A stretch of 64,000 nt of DNA from Plantago elongata (lineage: Eukaryota > Streptophyta > Magnoliopsida > Lamiales > Plantaginaceae): the NCBI GenBank assembly GCA_036897095.1, contig JAYMSP010000165.1, positions 1 to 64,000 of the forward strand. Direction: 5' to 3'. Numbering within the stretch: the first letter of the stretch is position 1; each line of letters starts with the position of its first letter. Shown here piece by piece: positions 29,174-39,272 of this stretch. The position numbers and the translations under genes were made by a program. The notes below the pieces were generated by a model, which worked only from the letters and a program-made list of their open reading frames with translations, did not search any database and was not told the DNA's origin.

Positions 29174-29322
29174 GGGGCTGATTGGCCATACATTTAAATG
29201 TCCCGATTTGACTCGATAAACAGTGATTTGGCCTAAAATACACTTTAAATACCCCCATTTCAATTTCATTCCAAACGCAATTTCACCAAAATCTCCATTC
29301 AAATGTCATGCCAATCAGCCCC
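29174..29322. mobile_element. Tourist-like MITE, copy 2
   Basis: 149 bp with ends GGGGCTGATTGGC and GCCAATCAGCCCC, flanked by TTA and TTC. Its reverse complement matches the element at 5745-5890 along its whole length, by eye at roughly 80 percent. It lies about 365 bp downstream of the lyase stop codon. Confidence 0.75.
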
Positions 29323-30480
29323 TTCAACTCTACTAGTAACATATATATGTACTGTATCTTTTCTTTTTACATAGGATATCCTTTAATTTGTTCAAGTATA
29401 CTGAATTTCTGGTTTGTTTGCCTTTTATACTTGTCCCAAGATTCCATAAACATAAATGTTAAATGGTTCGGAAGTTCAAGAGTCCGGGTGGAATCAGAAA
29501 CCGAGATTTTTTAACATCCTGCTATGATAGGTCCCTTCTGCTATAAGCTGCCTTTGAGGTGTTACGGAACCAAAAGAGGCTTGGATTTTGTAATGGACTT
29601 CCACTATTATCTGAATTCAAGTAATCACTAGAAACCATAACAGCTTGAAAAGTGTCCTGTCTACTTCTGCTTGTTATACAAAATTAACACTCGCTTACTA
29701 CCATTTTATTTTCTCCAATATTTCTTAGCATTCAGCATCATCCATCTGTTAACAAAACCGAAATTTAGTGACTTCCAAACAATCGGATCCGTAACAATCA
29801 ATTCCAGAGAAAATAGATGGTTAAATATCATATATATTATTTTACACAAATTGCAGTACATCATCCCTTACATTACATAGAATCACACGTTAACATTAAA
29901 ATCCGACAGTGATCGACTTATTCGCACATAAGCAAATACGGTGGAAAACCAAAGAGAAAAACACAACTCCACAATTTCACAATAGAAGAACCATGATCAG
30001 TTGATCACATCACAGTGCTACTAATAACTTGACTGTGAAAAATAAGTAGTAGGTTATATTACACTAATATATATATACTTATCCAGCTAGCAAAAGCAAG
30101 TAGGGTCCGGTACTACGTGGAGCAGCCATACACCTCAATCCCACGGTTGAAGAAAGCAGAAGGAGCAGCCCATCATCAGTAACGTCACTCTCATCTTCAT
30201 TCAATTCCCCCAAAGTAATTTCAGTAAAAATGCTTGTCCCACCTGCAACCCCACTAAAAACACTAGTTTTCGTACCACTCCGTTTCGAGTACAGTCGGAT
30301 CCAAGTTAAAATCCGATTCTTATTCACATTACTCGGTTGGGTTCTTATTCGAAATAACTCTCACGCACCTGTCTTATTCAAACTAGTCACACACTATTTC
30401 ACTCCTAGCAACGTAGAAACAATTAAAAATTTAAACATTAATACTAGTAGCGCATTTTCCCACCAAAAAAAGTCATGGGC
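29323..30480. other. intergenic, no gene recognised
   Basis: Between the lyase and the CBF gene. The right part (about 30060-30480) probably includes the 3'UTR of the leftward CBF gene; nothing else was recognised. Confidence 0.5.
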
Positions 30481-30483
30481 AGG

Positions 30484-31104
30484 TCAAACTTTGTAACTCC
30501 AAAGCTCCACCTCAGCATCACTAGTATGATCATCATAGTCCCAACCAAAACCTTGGTCCAGACTTGGCGGAGGTGACATCAACACCCCCTCCGCCATGTA
30601 GTTATAATCCGAACCTGAAACATTGAAGTCCGAAACATCGAAGCCCGTATTCAAATTATCATTCACCATATTCCCTGCCTCTACCTCACTTACCCCCGGC
30701 CTGAAGGCCTCAGCAGCCTCCGTGGCTGCCTTACGCAGATCATCCGGCTCTATGGAAGCGGGGACTGGCAGCCTCCAGACAGAGTCCGCGAAATTGAGAC
30801 AAGCATTCTGGCCTCTCAAAGCCAATGCTGCCACGTCATGAGCACGAGCAGCCATCTCAGCAGTGGGATACGTCCCGAGCCAAATGCGCTTCTGCTTAAT
30901 CGGCTCACGAAGCTCGCAGACCCACTTGTCGGAGTTGCGCTGCCTGACACCACGGTAGACGGGGTGGCGTGTCTCCTTGAACTTCTTCCTTCCGGCACGC
31001 TTCTTGGGGCGGCTGGAGGCGAGAATGAGCTCCTCGTCGGAATGTGAGTTGTCAAGGTTTCGGGTTTGGAAATATGGATCCATATTGTAGTTTGGTGAGT
31101 CCAT
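30484..31104 (-). CDS. DREB1: DREB1/CBF AP2/ERF transcription factor
   Basis: A single-exon 206-aa protein, as usual for CBF genes (about 200-230 aa). Order of parts: a short acidic N-terminus, the CBF signature [17 protein letters not shown] at about residues 32-48, an AP2 domain from [17 protein letters not shown] to ACLNFADS, then the second signature DSVWRLP. An acidic C-terminal half follows, ending ELWSYKV, which keeps the LWSY motif. Known family members bind CRT/DRE (CCGAC) and switch on cold and dehydration genes. The AP2 residues V14 and E19 that set DREB specificity appear as V (KWVCEL) and L, so the second position departs from the usual E. The start codon was chosen as the one about 95 nt downstream of a TATA box. 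Upstream in-frame triplets are not needed. Confidence 0.95.
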   Translation of the reverse strand: MDSPNYNMDPYFQTRNLDNSHSDEELILASSRPKKRAGRKKFKETRHPVYRGVRQRNSDKWVCELREPIKQKRIWLGTYPTAEMAARAHDVAALALRGQNACLNFADSVWRLPVPASIEPDDLRKAATEAAEAFRPGVSEVEAGNMVNDNLNTGFDVSDFNVSGSDYNYMAEGVLMSPPPSLDQGFGWDYDDHTSDAEVELWSYKV

Positions 31105-31196
31105 GGGAGTAGGTCTTTTGTTGATGTTTGTATTTGTAATAATTTTGGAGGGAAGTATGGAAAGAGTTGAGTGAAAGAGTGAAGAGCTGATATTTT

Positions 31197-31251
31197 GTAT
31201 ATATAGGTTGGTGAGGACACGTGTATAAATGTTGAAGCGACTTTGACGCGG
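31197..31251 (-). promoter_or_regulatory. CBF promoter core: TATA box, G-box, CCGCGT
   Basis: Reading toward the gene on the minus strand: CCGCGT (31251-31246), G-box CACGTG inside ACACGTGT (31217-31224), then TATA box CTATATATAC (31206-31197), about 95 nt before the start codon. CCGCGT is the CM2/CAMTA-type element described in the Arabidopsis CBF2 promoter, and a G-box near the TATA box is known to bind PIF-type bHLH factors in DREB1 promoters. Function here is inferred from family knowledge. Confidence 0.6.
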
Positions 31252-31329
31252 GTTGTCTAACGTTTCCTGCCAAGCTGGCAAGAAAGAGATTTACTCTTTT
31301 TTTATACGGTTTATATTCCAAATGTGGAA

Positions 31330-34300
31330 AGGTTAAGTAAAATGTGGGGTCTAGTACTCACTTTATGCCATTTTAACCTCAAGATTTTAAACAATAACTC
31401 AGTTGGTTACCCGTTTCTTTTTTAATTTAAGGTAATTGAATAATTCACCTGGTCAATCCATCCACACAAACTACTTATATTTTGCTCGCACCCGTTAATT
31501 AAGCTTTTATAAAAATTTATGTGGATTGAAGTTTTTATAACCTGTCATTCGGTGTGTGGATGGTGGGTTGATTAGGTGCATATAGTTTACATAACAAAAA
31601 ATTATATGTATGTATCATAAATTAATATATTAATAACAATAAATTAGAGTTATTTCATATAAACTAGGAAAGTACATATGTGAAAATGATACTTCATCAT
31701 TTTACTTGATTTCAAAATATTTTATTCATTTGATGGATTATAATATATTTTAGTCGATGAAGTATTTCACCCGCCAATCCGTCAGCCACTCACCCACAAT
31801 TTTAATCACCCGAATCATCGTGGATTGGAAAATTATTCTACCCGCTGTGAGTCGAACAAATAATCACCCATTATAGGTGGGTTGGGTTGATGTTTTAATA
31901 AAACCCATTAATATCATCTGCACTCTCCTCTATTTTTAACTAACGGAGGTTCGAATATTTTTGTCGGTTTTTTAAAAAAAAAGAGAGAAACATGAATGAT
32001 TCTACTTCCTCTTTGTCCCATAGTCATAAATTAGTGTCACTAGATATTTTGAATGAGATATTATTTATTATATTGGACGAGAAAAAGAAATATATATTAT
32101 TATTATATTGGAGGGAAGTTTGGTTCTCCATTTGAGCAAAGATGGTAAAATCCAAATGTCCACCATACGCGAGTTGCATCCTATGTTCATTCAAATTTGC
32201 TTAAGATATCCGTCGGCTAGCAGACTCTTTTTGTGGATATGAAGCTGCAAGTCATACATCGAAAAGTTAATTTGAAAGTAGATCTTATGGCTTGGGTAGC
32301 TACTTTTTATTTTAATTCAAAAGTAACCAAATTCCTCTACTTTAACCTCATATATATCGAAAATTATTATTATTTATGTGTTAGTCTTAATTTTTTTAAT
32401 ATTTTCAATTAAAAAATATTAAATATATTTCTTCTTCAGTAGTAATATATTTTTAAAGATATACGCCCTAGTCGAAAATCTATCCTAACTCCGCTTTTAA
32501 TGTAGGATGATGACTAAGTTGTGGTTGTCTTTGGCACTTGAGTGGCTTAGCAATCAGCGCATGTTAATATAAAGAACTATCGGAGGGAATGACTAAGGAA
32601 GTTGTTCAACTACCTGATCATGCGATGTATGATATTTTACGTGTGTGAAAAAATACTATTTTTCAAAAGAAAATTAAATTCTTAAGATTATTCCATAGTC
32701 ATGAATCATGATATTTTGATCAATATCGATAGGAGCAATTCATCTCAAAGGAAGCTTGAGGGATCAAGGGTGGTCAAGTCTAACAACATTTTCTACCTAC
32801 ATCATTTGAAGTTTACACCCCGCGGAACTTCTAAAGACATTCACCGAATGACAGGATAAATGGAACAAGTGAGTGACAAAAAAAGTGTTGAGTAAAATCA
32901 ATAGAAAACTATCTCCAATTAAGACAATTTACTCTGTTCTTGTTACTTGGGTGATTGGGGCATGCAATTGTCTGACATGATTAAACTACTCTCAGACAGA
33001 CTTAAGAACTAATTATTGAAGTTACAATTCTCCAATAAGTTTGTTAACCCTTCATCAAACGGTAACAAATTGGATGGATAATAAATAACTTCAAACTTTA
33101 GCGGATGCAACAAGTCACAAAAGTCAAAGAAAAATGAAGAGTTGCAACCCTTCAAGGGCTCGCTCGCCGTGCACGAGCAAACCTTCTATTGAAGTCGCTG
33201 CCGCGGCCAGGCCAGGCCAGGCCGTTTCTAGTGCAGGACTCTATGCAACCAACTGAGCAGGTCCTTTCTAGCCCAGTGCTCTTAGCGAAGGTCCCTTGGG
33301 GAAACTAGTTTTCAAGAGGTCATAGACAATGAGTCGTATCCTAAGAATAGCGCTAAGGATTTCCATCCATTTCAAAATTGCAGCTTGTTTTCTCTTTTGC
33401 TTTTCGTTTTTTCATTTCTTATCAACTCGAATTTTAAGAAAATGGAAGAATCAACATGAATTTTCAATTTAAACCATATTAATTAATTGAACAAACTCAA
33501 AGTTGGATTTTATAAGTGACGAACACTACTATATATTACAATTGAATGACTAGAAGAGATAAATTTCATAAAAGCGTTGTATATATTGTGGTGCTATGTT
33601 CTTGTCTTCTTGCGCATATTATTATTGCATTAGGAAGGTGCTATGTTCTTGTCTTCTTGCGCATATTATTGCATTACTCTCCCTTCCTATGTTCTTCTAC
33701 CATATCATATGTACGTATAATTCAAAAGAAGTTTGAACATGAATATGTTATATGTCTCATGTCATATCAGTTCACAACTTACCCCAATTTATCTTAAGTT
33801 GTCTGTTTCTTCTTATTTGAGCTTTTCTTTGTTTTTTAACTTAGAAAATTTGATGGAATTAACTTTTAAATACATGTTTTAATCAGTTCGTGTTGTTATA
33901 ATGATTGTATGAAGTTACTAGTAACGAACGAAGTACGTAATAAGGTTTGAGGTGTAAGTAAAGTTTAGAACTTTAATACATGAACTAATCATGTGCTTAA
34001 TAAATTTGAACATCATTCATAACATCATCACGTAGAGAACGTGTAAAATGTGGTCCAATATAGTAATCATACCTTAAAAAATCGAATAGACAACGACAAT
34101 AACAAAAAAACAAGGGATCATGTCATTTTCTAGATAGGTGAAGTGGGTTATCACTTCCTGTCTATTATGTACAGGTGGAGTGGAGAATTATTAATTTGTG
34201 AAACCTGATGTTGGAAACAATTAATGCTGATTAATAAAAGTGATTACATAGTTAGTTAAGTCAGCGTACATAGAGAGTAAGCTATGCCATTGAATCACTC

Positions 34301-34990
34301 ATGACCTCAGTGGTGGTGGTTAAATGGATGATGTGTCTCAATCACTTCCGAATTATCACTCAGCCCCAACACGTACGCACCTCACCTGAGAATGCACATA
34401 CATTCTCATCCATTTACACTTCTTTCCAAACTAGGCGGTTGATACTTATGATTAAACTTACGAGAAGACTATAAAACTGCTCAAGTAGAGCTCGATCAAC
34501 AATCAAAACATGATAATGGTGAGATCCATATGATACTATGTGCTTGTTGGATCGGAGGAGTGAATGTTGGAAGATGTTGAAGCGGGCTACAATCGAAATA
34601 GTTAATAATAAAATGTATATACTGTAATGTAAACATTAATTGCTTTCAAGTTAATTTTCTTCCGTATGAAATGTCAACAAAATAACAATATAGTTAGTAT
34701 ATTATACAAATCATGATTTACGAATATTGATAATTGTAAGAGACAAAGGTAACAACACTCCCATTCATCATTTAATTACTGAAATATTGACTTGAACATA
34801 TGTATATTATAAAAAGAGGTGATTAGGGAGAGAAACTTTAGAGATCCCATCATAGGTTCCCAACCGTCCACCAACGACTAAATTGGGTCAACCTCCATAG
34901 CCCCCCCCAAATGTGTTAGGATATATAAGTAAGAAACATTTATGTCAACAAGATTCACCCATTGAGGAGAGTTAATAATAGTGCCCAATC
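31330..34990. other. intergenic, no gene recognised
   Basis: Mostly AT-rich. 33130-33310 is a GC-richer island with a CCAGG minirepeat near 33208-33226, possibly from an old transposon. A Stowaway-like end (CTTCCTCTTTGTCCCATAG) occurs near 32005 but I could not pair it safely. Confidence 0.4.
33590..33678. repeat. 47-bp tandem duplication
   Basis: A unit beginning GGTGCTATGTTCTTGTCTTC occurs at 33590-33636 and again at 33637-33678, the second lacking a few bases of an ATT run. Confidence 0.9.
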
Positions 34991-35404
34991 TAAGTAGGTG
35001 GATAAAGTAATGAAAATTTCTTACTTAGTGTTTATTTCTAATCTCTCTTATGGGCTATTAGTTGAGGTTAAGGAAAGCATGGAAAAAATCAACAAAGTGG
35101 CCGACGTCTTTCTACTTAATAAGACAAATAAGGATGGAGGGGTTTTGCTTTTGTTAGATATCGAAAGGTTAATCATTGAAACTTTAGCGTTAGTTAAGGG
35201 CTTTTGGATTGGAAAGCACAAGACTTTGGCTAATATTGCCTGGTTCGACGATCAAGCTAGGTGGAGAGGTGATGTGAGAATGGAAACGAAGAATATTTTT
35301 TATGCGAAACGTAAAGAATAGTGAGTATCTTATCTGCAGGCATAGACTTCCGGTGTTTAGAAGGTCACCATGAGGGCATCGAAAGAGGTGGGATTAGAGA
35401 TGAT

Positions 35405-36356
35405 TAGGGGTGACCATTCGGATTAATCCGATCCGAACTTCGGATTAGTCCGAAGTTTCGGACCAACTGAGGGTCGATCCATAATCCGATTCGAATGGTT
35501 CGGATCGGATTCGGATTAATCCGTCCCCTATCGGATTTTTTTCGGATTAATCCGAAAATTAAAAAACTCCTTCTTCTCAAAATCACCAAAAACACTCATA
35601 ATCAAAAATGGATTCTAATTCACAAAAACCCAAAAGCCTCAAACTACTTTGTAGCTACGGCGGCCGGATTCTCCCCCGCTACCCCGACGGCAAGCTCCGT
35701 TACAATGGCGGCGATATCCACGTCCTCTCCGTCGACCGATCAATTTCCTTTTCCGGTTAGTCCACTTCCCAATCCAAAATTCCTCAATCAGATTCAGATG
35801 AATATGATTCATATCAACTTTTGTATTCGAAAGTGGATCATATTCATCTGAATCTGATTGACGGAACCGAGAGAGGAGAGACGAAACCGATGACGGCGAT
35901 CGATGTGCCTGTCCCAACAAAACCATGACGCCGATTGTCCGAGAGAGGAGACGAAACCGATGACGGCTCTGTGCCGCTGTGAATGAGTGAGGCTGTGAGG
36001 AGAGTCTATTTGATCAAATGACTGAAGAAGTAGGGTTTGGGAGAATGACTGAAGAATTTTCAGTCTCCTCTGAAAATTGGGAGAATGACTGAGATGTAGG
36101 GTTTGGGTTTACATATTTTGTGACCAAGTTTAGTCAAAGTTGCTACTAGCCTTAAAACGTTTCTGGCTTTGTTTTTTTTTTTTTTAAATTCCGGATTAAA
36201 TTCAGATTATCCGAAAATTCGACGGATTTAATTCGATCCGGAATCCGAAAAACTAGAAAATGCCAACCCGAAATCCGATCTGAATATAACGGATCGGGTC
36301 GGATTGTTGGATTTTCAGTCCGGCTTTTCAGTTTTCAGTTTTTTTGGTCACCCCTA
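35405..36356. mobile_element. non-autonomous hAT element carrying a host exon
   Basis: 952 bp with perfect 12-bp terminal inverted repeats TAGGGGTGACCA / TGGTCACCCCTA and perfect 8-bp target duplications GAGATGAT (35397-35404 and 36357-36364). Subterminal zones are packed with GGATTAATCCGA-like motifs, as usual for Ac-like hAT elements. There is no transposase. The interior (35608-35755) carries a plant PB1-domain exon fragment, and 35789-35856 is an inverted pair of 23-bp arms. The flawless target duplication and ends indicate recent insertion. Confidence 0.9.
35608..35755 (+). pseudogene. PB1-domain gene fragment captured by the hAT element
   Basis: From an ATG the frame reads LKLLCSYGGRILPRYPDGKL then RYNGGDIHVLSVDRSISFS, the start of a PB1 domain as found in plant Raf-like kinases and other PB1 proteins. 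It is GC-rich, unlike the rest of the element, and ends at a good splice donor (TCCG/GTTAG), so it looks like a first exon copied from a host gene. Beyond it there is no continuation of the PB1 domain. Confidence 0.75.
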
Positions 36357-37098
36357 GAGATGATCATAGTGTTGACGAAGAAAAAATTTAGTTCTAAAGA
36401 TGCTGGAGATAAGGAAGAAATTGTTCTATAAAAGATATTAGTTGTTGTTCCTGAGAAAGAGGCGATTGCACAGGCAAAAGATTGCCTGGTTTGTGGTGCC
36501 AAGAAAGATGAAAATGCGGAAGAGATTGTCGAATTCCTTCAAGTGAGAGGTTATGGCTAAACTTGGGCGAGTAGATTGTCGAAAGATTTGTAAATAATTC
36601 GGAAACCAAACATGAGCATGCACGAACTGTCCATATATTTAGAAGGATCGGAAATAAGTTCGGAAAAGATTTGAGATGTAGTAGAATTCAAGTTGATACA
36701 CTTATATTCACAATTAACAATATGGAACTCCAATTTTTAATTCGAAACAAGTAATTTGAAAGAATAAGATTAACTTGGAAAGGCACGAAATGGCGGCTAA
36801 CGATTTGGGGATTGGGGCTAATGAAGAAACAATTGAATGTCTCAGAATTATTGACGATTGCTTTGTTGGGACAATTGGGGAAGGGGATGGTTTGGGAGTG
36901 GGCTCAATGGTTGAATCGTCCCAACTTGATCAGCCCAACAATTGTGTTGATAATATGAATACGTGTTTAGGACTGCAAATTAATGAATTAGTGGATTCTA
37001 CATTGTTTGGGAGGTACTTATATTGGTGGAAGCATTATAGAAAATTGATTCTAATGGTCGAAGCAGAAGTGGATTCGGAGTTCGGATGGAGGTTATAG

Positions 37099-37236
37099 AG
37101 TTGTTTGAGCGAAGATTTGTGAATGTGCAAACATGAAGCAGTCCTAGTAGTTTGGTGATTAATATAAAGTTGTTTGAGCGAAGATTTGCGAATGTGCAAA
37201 CATGAAGCAGTCGTAGTAGTTTGGGGATTAATCTCT
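37099..37236. repeat. 69-bp tandem duplication
   Basis: Units 37099-37167 and 37168-37236 start AGTTGTTTGAGCGAAGATTT and differ at only a few bases. Confidence 0.9.
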
Positions 37237-37299
37237 CATATGAACTCTAATTGACCAGATTATGGTGTCCATGCGTAGATAAGACAAGATCTACAATTT

Positions 37300-38600
37300 T
37301 CATGAATAAACTATTTCCAAAGTCGGATATTTAACCACTCAAAATGGCTACAACTGGAGTTGGACAACTTGGCGACGCCAAGTACCCGTTTTTCATATAC
37401 TCTTCTTTTATCTTTTGCTCTCCACCCTAGAAACTTTTATAAGACAATTTTATGTACTTTGTATGAGGCAATTAATTGAACCGTTTTCACCTATAATTGA
37501 CTTAAGATTATCATTTGAGAGCATAATATCATACTTTATATCGATTATATTAAGGAGTTTCATCTTTACCTAGGGTTTGTGACATAATTTGGCGTGAAAA
37601 TGCGTTTCTCGGAGAAATAGTCCTCGAAAATTGAATAATGCCACTTTACATGCTTTCAGTTATGTTAAGTTCAAGCGTGTTGCATCGGCGAACAATCTTT
37701 ACTGGGCGATAATCTTTAGGTTGGAATTCACTGGGGATAATCTTCCCTGGGCTTCAAACCCTATTCCCCTTGATGAAGTCTCGTTTAGTCTCTAGGTCCT
37801 TAACATTTAATTTCTATAATGTATAATATTAATTTATCTAGATCTTGGTAATAATATTATAATATAACATTTAACATAGTTTATCAACTACACAATCATA
37901 TACCAGCTAATTAACAACTAGTCTTTTTAAACAAAGTCATAATCTTTTCGAACAAGTTAATGAACAAGTTGCGGATTTTAAAAATTATTTAAATATGGGC
38001 TAATTTTTTTTTAAAACTCATATGTCAATAAAACAAATTCATAACAAAACTCGATATCATAACACTCATACCAAAAATAAAAGTTTAACTTTGAAGGACA
38101 CTAGACGAGGAATACTATCCAATAACAAAAAACACTAGTCACGAAATCAAAACAATGACTTCAGAGTTATATGCAAGTTGCAATAAAGTGAAATCATACA
38201 CACACAACCTCCTCAGAATGATAAAATTACATATAAATTTAAAGAGGAACAAAGCATATGTGGTAAAAAATAAAAATTAATTACCAGAGCAACATAAAGG
38301 ATAAGTCCATGTTATTTAAAAAAGTTAGGTTACGACTAGGTTTTTCAAAGTTAAACTTATTCCAGAAAATATAGGACCATCGATAATGGTATGGACATGA
38401 ACAGTCAACGTTGAGGAGAACATATTGAAATTAATAGGAACTTGGAAGGCACATGAAAGCGGAGGTGCCAGAGCCAAGCTTACACAGGAAGACGAGCGGC
38501 CCCTCACCGGGAGGTTGTTTCACAGTGGGAGAGCGAAAGACAAAGTGAAGATCGTCTATTCTGATTTATGTAACCTAAATTGAGCAAGTGTAATATAAAA
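37300..38600. other. intergenic, no gene recognised
   Basis: AT-rich with short open stretches only. 38325-38507 is open on the minus strand for 60 codons but matches nothing I know. Confidence 0.45.
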
Positions 38601-38624
38601 TTAAAAAATAATTTATTTTTATTT

Positions 38625-39215
38625 TTTAGACGGACCAGTAGTAAAGCCCAGGTTAGATCTACCCCTGTTAGACCAGCCCCATTGGGGCGCCGTGGGGCAC
38701 GGCGCGCCCTCGGCGCCCCAACAGGCCTTCTCGCCGCGCCAACGGGCGTGGCGAGAGCCAAAGGCGCCTGACACAGCGCGGGTAGCAGCCAATGGGCAGC
38801 ACAATGGGCTGCTGCCCAGTGTCCGGTCCCCCCTTTTTTCTTTTACTTTTTTCGTTTTATTCGATTTTCGATTTTTATCCATTTTCGAACGATAATATCT
38901 CCAAAAATACTTAATAAAAAAATATAAAAAAATCACCAATGGATACGTTTTTTCACGATCTACAAAATTTGACCAAATTTGAATTTTTTTAAATTTTTTA
39001 ATTATATGTTGTAATATATTTCTCGTTTGTTTTATACCATTAAATTTTAAAACGTCTTCGATAAAATGCAATTTCATTAATTTTAACTTCTAAACAATTT
39101 TTTGATATGGAAATTAAAAAAAATGATGTGGCGATGACGACGCGCCACCACTGAAGCAAAAACGACGACGATGCGCCGTCGGCTCGTCACCATTGTGGAT
39201 GTTCTTAGTATGAAA
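38625..39215. mobile_element. possible Harbinger-derived element with GC-rich head
   Basis: A sharply GC-rich block at 38640-38830 (GGGGCGCCGTGGGGC, GGCGCGCCCTCGGCGCC) is followed by strongly AT-rich sequence and then ACGACGCGCCACCACTG and CACCATTGTGGATGTTCT at 39195-39212. Such CCACAATGG-type termini with GCGCC-rich subterminal parts are known from plant PIF/Harbinger MITEs. The left end and target duplication were not established. Confidence 0.35.
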
Positions 39216-39272
39216 AGTATATAAGCTAAAACGTTTTCTATAGGAAAGAAAGAATCATAGATTTTGCATTAC

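Larger units (their letters stand above)
34998..37240 (+). pseudogene. degenerate coding-like region, possibly LINE-derived
   Basis: Plus-strand open stretches at 34998-35321 (107 codons) and 36775-37098 (107 codons) flank the hAT insertion at 35405-36356 and read like real but unrecognised protein, with segments such as DNMNTCLGLQINELVD and a CLVCGAKK-like piece near 36485. The base composition is less AT-rich than its surroundings. It may be a decayed LINE first-ORF region or an old gene; the assignment is weak. Confidence 0.25.

Noticed and set aside
31052-31321. N-terminally extended start for the CBF protein
   Set aside because: The extension covers the TATA box and promoter motifs; the ATG at 31104 fits the family length and the conserved start.
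32000-32120. Stowaway-like MITE near 32 kb
   Set aside because: Only one end resembles the CTCC/TCCC terminus and the partner end could not be paired convincingly.
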